From: Deltaproteobacteria bacterium RIFCSPHIGHO2_02_FULL_40_28
GTDB lineage: Bacteria > UBA10199 > 2-12-FULL-40-28
Direction of reading: 5' to 3'
Assembly: GCA_001798135.1 (NCBI GenBank)
Contig: MGRJ01000005.1
Location: 1 to 50,703 of the forward strand
DNA length: 50,703 bases
The position numbers and the translations under genes are program-made. Positions 32,297-44,304 of this stretch are shown here, one piece after another (the stretch's first letter is position 1; each line of letters starts with the position of its first letter). The notes under the pieces are model-generated. The model worked only from the letters and a program-made list of their open reading frames with translations, was not told the DNA's origin and searched no databases.

Positions 32297-34975
32297 ATGG
32301 ATTCCAAACCTGTTGTTCTTCCACGAGTACCCCATCAATACCGCACCGTTATTGATAAAGCCCTGGTTGATGCTACCAACGTTCCTTGTGATTGGTACGA
32401 TGAGGGGACCTCATCCATTCCCGTTGCGCTGCCAAGATCTAGCACAAACCCCGCACAAATTTACCAACAATGCCTTTCTCTTATCGAAGAAATTAAACAC
32501 ATCATCAAGGAAGATCTCATAGAAAACCATGGTGTGAGTTACAGGGAGGAGAAGCAGGTTGATTTTTTAGATCGGTTGGGCGAATGCCACATGTTAGCTT
32601 GCACCCTACCATCTCCATTTCGGTCTCAAATGTATCAGGAGGAAGCCAATGTGCTGATGGCAGCAATCGGGGTAATGGATCGTCAACTAACCAGAAGCAT
32701 CAAAGGAAAAGAACCAGACCCAAAAACCTACCTTTTGCTTAACAATACAAGGGATGATGCCATTTCTTTTTATCATGATCATTTAGAAAACCTTTCCTCT
32801 CAACAACCAAAATTTACCGAACGTGATCAAAAAGCTGATTTTAAAACCATGCTTTCTCATGTTGCCAGGTATCCAGAAGCTTGGCAGTATGGTTGGGATG
32901 ATCTCAATTTTTTAGCCGGGCAAAGTTTTGAAATCCCAGCTGATCAAGCACAAGCCATGATCGTTGCCGCACGGGGCCCAGAACTTCAAAAACTTTACGA
33001 CCATTACAAAGACAAACAAGATTGGCACGCGCAAGATTTAGCCCAAGAAGCCGAAGAATTGGGAATTGTCCTGGAAGGAAATGTTCCCGTACAGAAATTG
33101 AGCACTGAAATAAAAAACCCTGTCCTTGATGGTGGTATTCTTTCTGTATGGGAACAAATGTGGAATGAGTATGCACCAACACAAGATAACACGTTTTTTC
33201 CATCAGAATTTGTTGATACCATTGCTCAAGTTTCCACCGAAGGTGTTGGTACAGATTTGCTTACTCGATATGAAAACTTGGTTACACAAGTTGTGCTCTA
33301 CATCGCTGATGAATACAAAAACCATCCTTCTCCAACTTTAGAAATATGGCATGTGAAGTATGCGCTTTATAGCATGGCCCCACTGGCTCCCTATGTAAAA
33401 GATCCCCAGAGTTTTGAGGCCTCCATTCGTTCTGCTTGCACAAATTTTTTTGATCAAGATATCAAATCGCGGACCGAGAACGATGGAGTTTTAGATATTT
33501 CTGATTTGCAAAGCTTTGGGTTCAATTATGTTGAAGCCCAGGAAGCTTTAAGAAAAATAAGCCCCAATGCTTTTGTTTTAGATGCTGCAACACAGGCCAG
33601 TTTAATAGCAACCATCACCACTTTAGGAGAAGCCGCACTTCCAGATGACACCCAATTTAGTTTTTGGCTTGAAATGGCACAAGCAGCCACCCCCATTACT
33701 CCTGGCATAGGGGATGTTATTACAACTCTCATGGCCCAAAAAATTTCAGGAACAGCATCCCTTTCAACAGTGACCACCGCCAAACAAGATTTACCAGAAG
33801 ACTGGAATCAAATTGTAACTCTAGCCCAAGAATACACCACAACCCTGTGGAGCTACCCCAGTGCTGCTAACACAGGATTCAACCTGCTTTATGGCCCCCT
33901 GTGTGATGTGGCCCGCAAGGATGGGCAAGGGTACATGGAAAAGGGTGGGCGTGTTTTTTCACACGATCCGGAAGTAACAGCAACACTGGCCTTGCTTACT
34001 GTAAAAGCAACTCGTCAAAACAATGAAGGCGTTGGGTTTGTGCTTAAACATGCTCCGGGTATTGGTTACGTTACTGAAAATCCTGAATGGAAAGAAATGC
34101 AAATTGATTATCGAAACAAGGATGCTATTTTGACCGAATTTTCGGCCTTCCAAAGAGCTTTCCAAGAACAAGAACAAATGGCTGTTATGGTTTCTGGGGT
34201 GGCCTATCCCGCACTTGAAACTGATGCTGGAACAATTAAGCCAGGAACTCTTTCTCCCGCCGTGTGTGGCATGGTTCGCTCTTCCCTGGGGCCGGATACT
34301 GTTTTGTTTTCGGATGATTTAGGAACACCTGCTTTTACCGACTATTTCAAACGCCAAGGAACACCCACTGATGCCCTTGGACACTATGCCATTCCTGCCA
34401 TTGTGCAGGCAACCAAGGCCGGCATTGATGTGTGCTTACTTTACGCACGCGACCCATCTTTTTTGGATAAAATGTTGGGTGAATTAACAAAAGCTACGGA
34501 AGCGGGTGTGGTACCCAGGGAAGAGCTTGAAGCTTCCGTCCTCCGCATTTTAAAATACAAGAAACGCCTTTTCCCAAATGCAGCCATCTTGGCTGATCCA
34601 GAAGGTCTTGTAAAAAAAATGAGTACACGTGAACTATGGGCGCAAAAAATTGTATTTCCTTGTCATGCATTAAATGATGCCAACACATTTCTACATATGG
34701 GGGTTGGTGGACTTACCTTCGAAGGTATTCAACGTCCTTCCTACTACATCAACCTGGTCGCTCGTGAAACAGCAGCAAACCCTGGAATGATTCCCCCTTT
34801 TTTAGCCAACAATTCCCCCCAAGAAACAGGGGATAAAACCAGCGCTGCCAGTACAGCCCGTACTCGGGAACGAGATATTTTGCGGGAATTAGCATCACGG
34901 CTTGAAAAAGATTACCCAGAGGGTGTTCCCCCAGAAATTGCAGATCGGCTTGTAGAAGAAGCTCTGGCGCGATAA
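32297..34975 (+). CDS. Large protein with a degenerate GH3 (NagZ-like) domain
   Basis: 892 residues with no signal peptide. Residues 1 to about 510 are mostly helical and not recognised. From about 515 a GH3 fold resembling beta-N-acetylglucosaminidase NagZ is visible: TGFNLLYGPLCDVARKDG, FVLKHAPGIG (near 584; NagZ has KHFPGHG), MAVMVSGVAYPALETD, LSPAVCGMVRSSLG, VLFSDDLGTPAF (near 672, nucleophile Asp motif) and AGIDVCLLYARD. The Asp-Ser-His loop that gives NagZ its general acid/base is replaced by YVTENPEWKEM, so hydrolysis may be lost or altered. It is the last gene of the lipoprotein operon and stops four bases from the convergent gyrB stop. It could be a sugar-binding sensor or a modified glycosidase. 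Confidence 0.72.
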   Translation: MDSKPVVLPRVPHQYRTVIDKALVDATNVPCDWYDEGTSSIPVALPRSSTNPAQIYQQCLSLIEEIKHIIKEDLIENHGVSYREEKQVDFLDRLGECHMLACTLPSPFRSQMYQEEANVLMAAIGVMDRQLTRSIKGKEPDPKTYLLLNNTRDDAISFYHDHLENLSSQQPKFTERDQKADFKTMLSHVARYPEAWQYGWDDLNFLAGQSFEIPADQAQAMIVAARGPELQKLYDHYKDKQDWHAQDLAQEAEELGIVLEGNVPVQKLSTEIKNPVLDGGILSVWEQMWNEYAPTQDNTFFPSEFVDTIAQVSTEGVGTDLLTRYENLVTQVVLYIADEYKNHPSPTLEIWHVKYALYSMAPLAPYVKDPQSFEASIRSACTNFFDQDIKSRTENDGVLDISDLQSFGFNYVEAQEALRKISPNAFVLDAATQASLIATITTLGEAALPDDTQFSFWLEMAQAATPITPGIGDVITTLMAQKISGTASLSTVTTAKQDLPEDWNQIVTLAQEYTTTLWSYPSAANTGFNLLYGPLCDVARKDGQGYMEKGGRVFSHDPEVTATLALLTVKATRQNNEGVGFVLKHAPGIGYVTENPEWKEMQIDYRNKDAILTEFSAFQRAFQEQEQMAVMVSGVAYPALETDAGTIKPGTLSPAVCGMVRSSLGPDTVLFSDDLGTPAFTDYFKRQGTPTDALGHYAIPAIVQATKAGIDVCLLYARDPSFLDKMLGELTKATEAGVVPREELEASVLRILKYKKRLFPNAAILADPEGLVKKMSTRELWAQKIVFPCHALNDANTFLHMGVGGLTFEGIQRPSYYINLVARETAANPGMIPPFLANNSPQETGDKTSAASTARTRERDILRELASRLEKDYPEGVPPEIADRLVEEALAR

Positions 34976-34979
34976 TTTC

Positions 34980-38530
<3,551 letters not shown>

Positions 38531-38590
38531 ACAAGTAGCCCTCCGTGCTCCAAAGGGATTCCTTCAGCATAAGGAGGTTAGGGGAGACCA

Positions 38591-39691
38591 TTAAATTCGC
38601 ATCGGCATAATCACATACAAAAACCCAGGGTCTTTTGTATGAGCCCTTAAAATGCAAGGCGCTAAATCACCTTGAAAAGAAAGGGTGACGGTATCGTCTT
38701 TAATCACATCAAGACCATCTAAAAAATATTTGGCATTAAACCCGATTTTGACATTTTCGCCGCGATAATCCATGTCAAATTCTTCTCTGGCTTCACCCAA
38801 ATCGGGGTTATTAATTGAAATTTCAACCATCCCCGAGGAAAGAGAAACAACAATGCCACGAGAACGTTCGTTAGCAAGAAGAGAAACCCTTCTCAAGGCT
38901 CCAATAAATTTGGTACGGGGAAGTGTGGCTATTTTTTCACTTTTTTTAGGAATCACTCGATTATAGTCAGGAAAATCTCCTTCAATTAAACGAATATAAA
39001 GACTTTCATTTCCTTTTCGGGCGCATAAATTTTTATCTCCAAGGGCTAATTCAAAACTTCCTTCTTTGGAAACCAGTTTACGAAGTTCTCCAACTCCTTT
39101 TTTAGGAATAATCACGCGCACTGATTTTAACTTTTCTACTGAAACATCCTGATCGATTAAAGCAAGTCGATGTCCATCGGTTGCTACCATACGAAAAGTA
39201 TCGCCATCTCCTTTTTCAAGTAAAATACCAGCCAAATGATGACGAGTTTCATCAACAGACATGGCAAAAGCTGTTTTTTCAATCATATTGGCAATTACAG
39301 AGCAGGAAAGTTCAACTGATTCTCCCTCGACTTGAGGAAGAGATGGAAATTCAGTGGCAGGAAGACTTGGAATATTAAATTGAGACGTGCCACCTTTAAT
39401 TTCAACCCGATTATTTTCTTTAAGACTTAAATGAATGTCAGTTAAATTCATTTCTCTCACGATATCGTGAAGGTTTCTACAGGGCAGGGTAGCTTGCCCT
39501 GTTTGAATGACGTGAGCAGGAATTTTGGAAACGTAGGCAACCTCTAAATCGGTGGCAGTGAGTTTGATATTGGATTTATCGGCTTCAATTAAAATGTTAG
39601 ATAAAACAGGCATGGTATTTTTTCTTTCCACCACACCTTGAGCTTTCGCTAAACCTTCTAAAAATTGATCTCTACCAATTTTAAATTCCAT
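38591..39691 (-). CDS. dnaN: DNA polymerase III sliding clamp (beta subunit)
   Basis: At 366 residues it has the normal clamp length, with three clamp repeats: EFKIGRDQFLEGLAKAQGVV at the N-terminus, VATDGHRLALID in the middle, and the C-terminal FLYVIMPMRI strand typical of DnaN. GGAGG lies six bases before the ATG. The gene is separated from dnaA by 318 bases that carry DnaA-box-like sites. Confidence 0.97.
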   Translation of the reverse strand: MEFKIGRDQFLEGLAKAQGVVERKNTMPVLSNILIEADKSNIKLTATDLEVAYVSKIPAHVIQTGQATLPCRNLHDIVREMNLTDIHLSLKENNRVEIKGGTSQFNIPSLPATEFPSLPQVEGESVELSCSVIANMIEKTAFAMSVDETRHHLAGILLEKGDGDTFRMVATDGHRLALIDQDVSVEKLKSVRVIIPKKGVGELRKLVSKEGSFELALGDKNLCARKGNESLYIRLIEGDFPDYNRVIPKKSEKIATLPRTKFIGALRRVSLLANERSRGIVVSLSSGMVEISINNPDLGEAREEFDMDYRGENVKIGFNAKYFLDGLDVIKDDTVTLSFQGDLAPCILRAHTKDPGFLYVIMPMRI

Positions 39692-39970
39692 GAGATCCCT
39701 CCCCGTAGAATTTTCTAAAACATCCCTTTAAAAAAGGCTATTACTTTCTAAATGACTTTTAACTCCTTTCTTCTTCTTTAATTCTTTATTTAATATCTTA
39801 TCGTCATCGTCATAGAGACTGTGAATTTGGGTATAAGTAGTTTAAGTTGTCTTTTTGTTAGAGATTTTTATGGAAAATGATTGGGGGTTAAATGAAGAAA
39901 AAAACAATTTATCCCGTAGGGTATTTTATTTGATGTGTATGTTGTATCAATTTGAGGATAAGTTGAAGAG

Positions 39971-40001
39971 CTATCCACAGACATTTACAGAGTTACTCAC
40001 A
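39971..40001. promoter_or_regulatory. DnaA-box-like pair between dnaA and dnaN
   Basis: CTATCCACA (39971-39979) and TTACTCACA (39993-40001) each differ at one position from TTWTNCACA. They lie in the AT-rich 39692-40009 gap, which otherwise shows no gene. Confidence 0.45.
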
Positions 40002-40009
40002 GGAAATTA

Positions 40010-41395
40010 CTAAATACTTCGATCGAGGATTTGTTCGATTTTGGCGATGTGTTCGCGGATATCGCAATTGTCGCCCAGTTGTTTTTCGATTTTTTGGAAA
40101 GCGTGAATCACCGTGGTATGATCTTTTCCTCCAAACCTTTGACCAATTTCAGGATAAGACGCTTTAACGTGTTTTTTGCAAAGATACATGGCAATTTGTC
40201 TGGGAGTGGCCCAATGTTTATGACGACGAGGAGATTTGAGGTCTGAAATTTTTAAATTAAAGAAATGAGCCACGGATTCTTGAATTTTATCGATGGTCAT
40301 GTGAGAAGAAAATCCAGTCAGCATGTTTTTTAAGACTTCAGCTGTTAAATCAACCGAAAGAGATACGTCAGCTAAGGAAGAAAAAGCTGCAAGTCTGATT
40401 AAAGCACCTTCTAAATCACGCACATTGCTCTTAATATGGGTAGCTAAGTACTGGCAAACCTCATCAGGGAGTTTAATTTTTTCGTCTTCAGCCTTTTTTC
40501 TTAAAATGGCACAACGCGTTTCAAAATCAGGAGCTTGAATATCTGCCAAAAGTCCCCAGCTAAAACGTGATCTTAATCTTTCTTCTAAATTGGGAATATC
40601 TTTGGGCAGGGTATCAGAAGTCATGACAATTTGTTTTCTGCCTTCATAAAGAGCATTGAAGGTATGAAAAAATTCTTCCATCGTGCGTTCTTTGCCTGCA
40701 AGAAACTGAACATCATCAATTAAAAGTAAATCGCAGTTACTGCGATATTTTTTTCGCAGTTCATAAGTTTTATCGTAACGAATACTATTAATCACCTCAT
40801 TAGTAAAATGCTCGCCTGTGACAAAAACAATCTTAGTCTGCGGATTTTTGTGAAGAATGTTAATAGTAATGGAATTTAAAAGATGAGTTTTGCCTAAACC
40901 AACCCCTCCGTAAATAAAAAGTGGATTGTAATTTTTTCCTGGATGGTTGGCCACAGCCTTGCATGCTGCGTTGACAAATTGATTAGAATTACCTACCACA
41001 AAATTTTCAAAGGTATAACGAGAGTTGATGCCTTCTGGGAGGTGTTTTTTTGGAGCCTTTTCTTCAGTTTGAGGAAGGGGTATAGCTGATGGCAAATGAT
41101 GATTTGCCACTCCTACTTTGGGTTGTTCTGTTTTTTGAAGAGTGTGATCTACCTGAAAAATAATCTGAAATTCTTTTCCAGTAATGCGAAACAGCTCATA
41201 CTTAACAACTTCCAAATAATTTTCTACAATCCAATCACGAATAAATTTATTGGGAACACGCACATGGGCTACATCATCTTTAACCGACCACGAACATTGG
41301 CCTAGCCAGTTGTTATAGTTAAATTCGTTAACCTTGGTTTTTAAGGCATCGTGCAGTTTCGCCAAAATCTCATCCGCGATTAAAACTGAAGACAA
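40010..41395 (-). CDS. dnaA: Chromosomal replication initiator DnaA, TTG start
   Basis: The 461-residue protein has the N-terminal domain (NNWLGQCSW), Walker A (YGGVGLGKTHLLNSI), Walker B (CDLLLIDDVQFLAGKE), the arginine-finger region (LEERLRSRFSWGL), and the C-terminal DNA-binding signature GGKDHTTVIHAFQKIE. The reading frame has no ATG or GTG near its start; TTG at 41395 preceded by AGGGGGG (five bases) is the best start. The origin DnaA boxes lie just upstream. Confidence 0.96.
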   Translation of the reverse strand: MSSVLIADEILAKLHDALKTKVNEFNYNNWLGQCSWSVKDDVAHVRVPNKFIRDWIVENYLEVVKYELFRITGKEFQIIFQVDHTLQKTEQPKVGVANHHLPSAIPLPQTEEKAPKKHLPEGINSRYTFENFVVGNSNQFVNAACKAVANHPGKNYNPLFIYGGVGLGKTHLLNSITINILHKNPQTKIVFVTGEHFTNEVINSIRYDKTYELRKKYRSNCDLLLIDDVQFLAGKERTMEEFFHTFNALYEGRKQIVMTSDTLPKDIPNLEERLRSRFSWGLLADIQAPDFETRCAILRKKAEDEKIKLPDEVCQYLATHIKSNVRDLEGALIRLAAFSSLADVSLSVDLTAEVLKNMLTGFSSHMTIDKIQESVAHFFNLKISDLKSPRRHKHWATPRQIAMYLCKKHVKASYPEIGQRFGGKDHTTVIHAFQKIEKQLGDNCDIREHIAKIEQILDRSI

Positions 41396-41777
41396 AATAC
41401 CCCCCTATACACAGCTTATCCACAGGCTGTGGAAAACTGAAATTACCTTGTAATTATCAGAACTTAAAACATAAAGGCTGGAGAGCCATAATTTTAAATT
41501 CCAAAAGGCTGGACACCGTTCCTCCAAAACTGTATGAGACCAAGCCTAAAGTTTTTGAGAAACCGGTAAAAAAAATCCAGTATCAAAGTGGATGAATTTT
41601 TATTCAGGATGGGATTCTTTGGCAAGAAATTTTTTTTCAGAAATGTGAATTTTTTTTAAGTAGTGGGCACTGTTCGTTTTTTTTGTAGTTGTTTTTGCGT
41701 TGACAAAAAAAATGTTTCGTGAAGAATCACAAAAACTTTTATCTTCATGAAAATTAAAATTTTTTTAGGAGTCTAAA
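41396..41777. other. Predicted replication origin (oriC) between dnaA and rpmH
   Basis: It lies between the divergent dnaA and rpmH genes. It contains DnaA boxes at 41405-41437 and a long AT-rich part (41560-41770) with T-runs and A-runs suitable for unwinding. No gene is visible. A TTGACA at 41700-41705 could belong to the rpmH promoter but lacks a good -10. Confidence 0.75.
41405..41437. promoter_or_regulatory. Cluster of three DnaA boxes
   Basis: TTATCCACA (41416-41424) and, on the other strand, TTTTCCACA (41429-41437) both fit TTWTNCACA exactly. CTATACACA (41405-41413) has one mismatch. They are packed within 33 bases, next to the dnaA start. Confidence 0.8.
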
Positions 41778-41927
41778 ATGAAGAGAACCTACCAACCTAG
41801 TAAAATCAAGCGAAAGCGCCGGCATGGTTTTCGTAAGCGGATGAAAACCCCTGGTGGGCGCAAAGTTCTCTCCGCTAAAAGACGAAAAGGAAGAAAGACA
41901 CTCACACCAAAAGTTTATAAAAAATAA
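41778..41927 (+). CDS. rpmH: 50S ribosomal protein L34
   Basis: Translation gives [20 protein letters not shown], then [19 protein letters not shown] and a short tail, 49 residues: the standard L34 sequence. AGGAG lies upstream of the ATG. It is the first gene of the rpmH-rnpA-yidD-yidC-mnmE group next to the origin; rnpA starts three bases after its stop. Confidence 0.97.
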   Translation: MKRTYQPSKIKRKRRHGFRKRMKTPGGRKVLSAKRRKGRKTLTPKVYKK

Positions 41928-41929
41928 AC

Positions 41930-42271
41930 ATGAGTTCCCTTTCTCAATCTTTTTCGGGTTTATATCGATTAAGAAGCACCAATCAAGTTGATAAAGTTAG
42001 ACGTTTGGGGAAAAAATTGGTTTGTGGTTCCTTGGTTGTTTATTTTTTGAGGAATCATTTGCACCATCCCCGTTTGGCTGTGGCTGTTTCTAAAAGAGCC
42101 GGATGCGCTGTAAATCGTAATTGGATGAAAAGAAAAACACGGGAATTTTTTAGGAAAAACAAGGAGTTATTTAAATCTTTTGATTATTTTTTTTATTGGT
42201 CAAAGGGCTGGCTTGGCTCTCAAGATATCGATTTGTTTTTTAAGCAAGTGGTGGGTCAAATGCATGGATAA
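41930..42271 (+). CDS. rnpA: Ribonuclease P protein component
   Basis: 113 residues. RLRSTNQVDKVRRLGKKLV is followed by LAVAVSKRAGCAVNRNWMKRKTREFFRK, which contains the RNR-type signature of RnpA (here NRNWMKRKTRE). It is the protein partner of the RNase P ribozyme in tRNA 5' maturation. It overlaps yidD by eight bases. Confidence 0.92.
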   Translation: MSSLSQSFSGLYRLRSTNQVDKVRRLGKKLVCGSLVVYFLRNHLHHPRLAVAVSKRAGCAVNRNWMKRKTREFFRKNKELFKSFDYFFYWSKGWLGSQDIDLFFKQVVGQMHG

Positions 42272-42455
42272 ATTATTTCAATTTTATCAAAAATGGATTT
42301 CTCCTTTTTTTGGAAATTCTTGCCGTTTTCATCCTACTTGTTCCGAATATACCAGATTGTGTTTGCATCGTTATTCTTGGAAGGGGTGGCCTAAAATTTT
42401 TTGGCGTTTACTCCGTTGTCATCCCTATTGTGCAGGAGGCTTTGATCCCCTATGA
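42264..42455 (+). CDS. yidD: Membrane protein insertion efficiency factor YidD
   Basis: The ATG at 42264 begins a 63-residue product with the classic YidD core: YQKWISPFFGNSCRFHPTCS, then EYTRLCLHRYSWKGW and RLLRCHPYCAGGFDPL. Cys residues are conserved. An upstream in-frame start would lie inside rnpA and is rejected. Its stop overlaps the yidC start (ATGA). Confidence 0.94.
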   Translation: MDKLFQFYQKWISPFFGNSCRFHPTCSEYTRLCLHRYSWKGWPKIFWRLLRCHPYCAGGFDPL

Positions 42456-44092
42456 ATCAATCACGAACTCTCTTAGCTGTTGCTTTAAGTATGGTGGTTT
42501 TTTATGTTTACTATACATGGATTAATCCACCTCCAAAAAATCCTCAGACTGTTCAAAAAGCTTCAGTGCAAACGGAACCTCCAGTGCCTACAACCTCTCT
42601 TGTTTCTGCTGCTGTTTTATCTCCACAGAAAATTTTGAAGAAATCACCTGTGATGAAGAAAACTTTAGAAAATGATTTTATTTTAGCTCTTTTAAGCAGT
42701 GAAGATGGAGTTTTTAAAGAATGGCAACTTAAAAAGTTTTCTCAAACAGCAGGAACTACCGAACCTTTCATTGATTTAATTAATCCAAACCTTGGAGACA
42801 GTTCAATTCTTAAAACTACTTTAGGCAATTCTGCTTTTGATGAAACAGCCCATTTTCAAATATTAGAAAATCCAAACCAAGAAAAAAGTCTTGTCTTACA
42901 ATGGGAATCGAAAGATTTCAGAGTGGTTAAAACTATCACTCTTTCCAAGGATCAATCTTATGTGGTGGATGTTGCCTTAGAAGTAACCAATGTGAGCTCA
43001 CAAAATCAAATTTTAAAACCCACTCTTTGGATTGAAAGGCCTCAAAAGAAAGAAATAAAAACAGGCGGGTTTTTTTCTTTTATCAAACAACCCAATCCCT
43101 TTTATCCTTTATTTTTTAAGGAAGGGAAACTCATTTCACATAATAACTGGAGTAAATTAACAACCACAGAAGAAAAAGGGCGCATTGCTTGGGCTGGAAT
43201 TACCGATCGTTATTTTCTTTTAGCCATGATTTCAAGACAAGAAGCCCCACAAGCTTTAGTTTCTTCTGGTAAAAAAGGAGATTTGGTTTTTACTTCTTTT
43301 TCCTATGGTGAAACAAATTTAGCTCCTGGCCAAGGAGTAAAACAACAATTTAGTGCTTATTTAGGCCCAAAAGAAAGAAATCTTTTAGAAAAAATAGGAG
43401 TGAGTCTCGAGAAAAGTGTTGATTATGGTTATTTAGGCTTTTTTTGTATTCCTATTCTTTGGCTTTTGATTTTTTTCCAAAAAATTCTGAGTAATTGGGG
43501 TTTAGCTATTATTGCTCTTACTTTTTTTATCAAAATGATTCTTCATCCCGTCAATAAAAAATCGATGGAATCGATGAAGGCCATGCAAAAACTTCAACCC
43601 AAATTAAAAGAAATTCGTGAAAAATATAAAGATAATCGGGAAAAACAAAATCAGGAAATGATGCTTTTATTTAAAAGTTATAAGGTAAACCCTATGAGCG
43701 GATGTTTACCGCTTGTTTTGCAAATGCCTATTTATTTTGCCCTTTATAAGGTGCTTTGGAGTGCTATTGAACTTTATCATGCTCCCTTTTTCTGGTTTTA
43801 TAAGGATTTAGCTGCTCCCGATCCTTACTTTATTTCCCCAGTTCTTCTCAGTGTGGTGATGGTGTTGCAACAAAAATACAATCCACAAGCCTCTACCATG
43901 GATCCAGCTCAACAAAAAATGATGATGTTTATGCCGATTATGTTTTCGGTTTTTCTCATCTTTTTACCTTTTGGGCTCGTGCTCTACATCTTTTTCAATA
44001 TGTTGGTGTCGTTTATTCAACAATACATGATTCATGAAGAAGTAACCTTTTTGGATTTGTTGAAGCGATTAAAGGTGAAGAAAACAACGTAA
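42452..44092 (+). CDS. yidC: Membrane protein insertase YidC
   Basis: 546 residues in the long Gram-negative form: an N-terminal transmembrane helix (LLAVALSMVVFYVYYTW), a large periplasmic beta domain (to about residue 325), then the conserved insertase helices with ALTFFIKMILHPVNKKSMES, MQKLQPKLKEIREKYK, NPMSGCLPLVLQMPIYFALY and KMMMFMPIMFSVF. The long periplasmic domain supports a Gram-negative envelope. It follows yidD by overlap. Confidence 0.96.
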   Translation: MNQSRTLLAVALSMVVFYVYYTWINPPPKNPQTVQKASVQTEPPVPTTSLVSAAVLSPQKILKKSPVMKKTLENDFILALLSSEDGVFKEWQLKKFSQTAGTTEPFIDLINPNLGDSSILKTTLGNSAFDETAHFQILENPNQEKSLVLQWESKDFRVVKTITLSKDQSYVVDVALEVTNVSSQNQILKPTLWIERPQKKEIKTGGFFSFIKQPNPFYPLFFKEGKLISHNNWSKLTTTEEKGRIAWAGITDRYFLLAMISRQEAPQALVSSGKKGDLVFTSFSYGETNLAPGQGVKQQFSAYLGPKERNLLEKIGVSLEKSVDYGYLGFFCIPILWLLIFFQKILSNWGLAIIALTFFIKMILHPVNKKSMESMKAMQKLQPKLKEIREKYKDNREKQNQEMMLLFKSYKVNPMSGCLPLVLQMPIYFALYKVLWSAIELYHAPFFWFYKDLAAPDPYFISPVLLSVVMVLQQKYNPQASTMDPAQQKMMMFMPIMFSVFLIFLPFGLVLYIFFNMLVSFIQQYMIHEEVTFLDLLKRLKVKKTT

Positions 44093-44127
44093 CCAATAAA
44101 AAATCATGACCCTGAAAAGAAAATTTT

Positions 44128-44258
44128 GGGTCTGTTGAAAAATATAGTTTCCAACCAATTTTGTCATTCCCGCGAAGGCGGGAATCCAGTCTTTTCAAGA
44201 GTTTCTGGATCCCTGCCTTCGCAGGGATGACAGAGGGGCGACATTTTTCAACAATCCC
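44128..44258. mobile_element. MITE-like element, copy 4 (131 bp)
   Basis: The ends are GGGTCTGTTGAAAAAT and the complement-type CATTTTTCAACAATCCC. The interior holds GTCATTCCCGCGAAGGCGGG and CCCTGCCTTCGCAGGGATGA. The left 40 bases are nearly identical to the copy at 125. It lies between yidC and mnmE; an open frame through it could extend mnmE upstream, but that extension is repeat DNA. Confidence 0.8.
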
Positions 44259-44304
44259 ATTTTCGCAAAAGACGCGCCCCTACGTATTGCTCGACGATAA
44301 ATGT

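Noticed and set aside
41700-41740. Promoter for rpmH starting with TTGACA
   Set aside because: No acceptable -10 lies 15-19 bases downstream, so it is not listed as a feature.
42180-42263. Longer YidD start inside rnpA
   Set aside because: The extra residues are rnpA sequence in another frame. The conserved YidD start is at 42264.
44161-44304. N-terminal extension of MnmE by 48 residues
   Set aside because: It is a translation of the MITE-like element. The family start MSNSSTIVAQA is at 44305.
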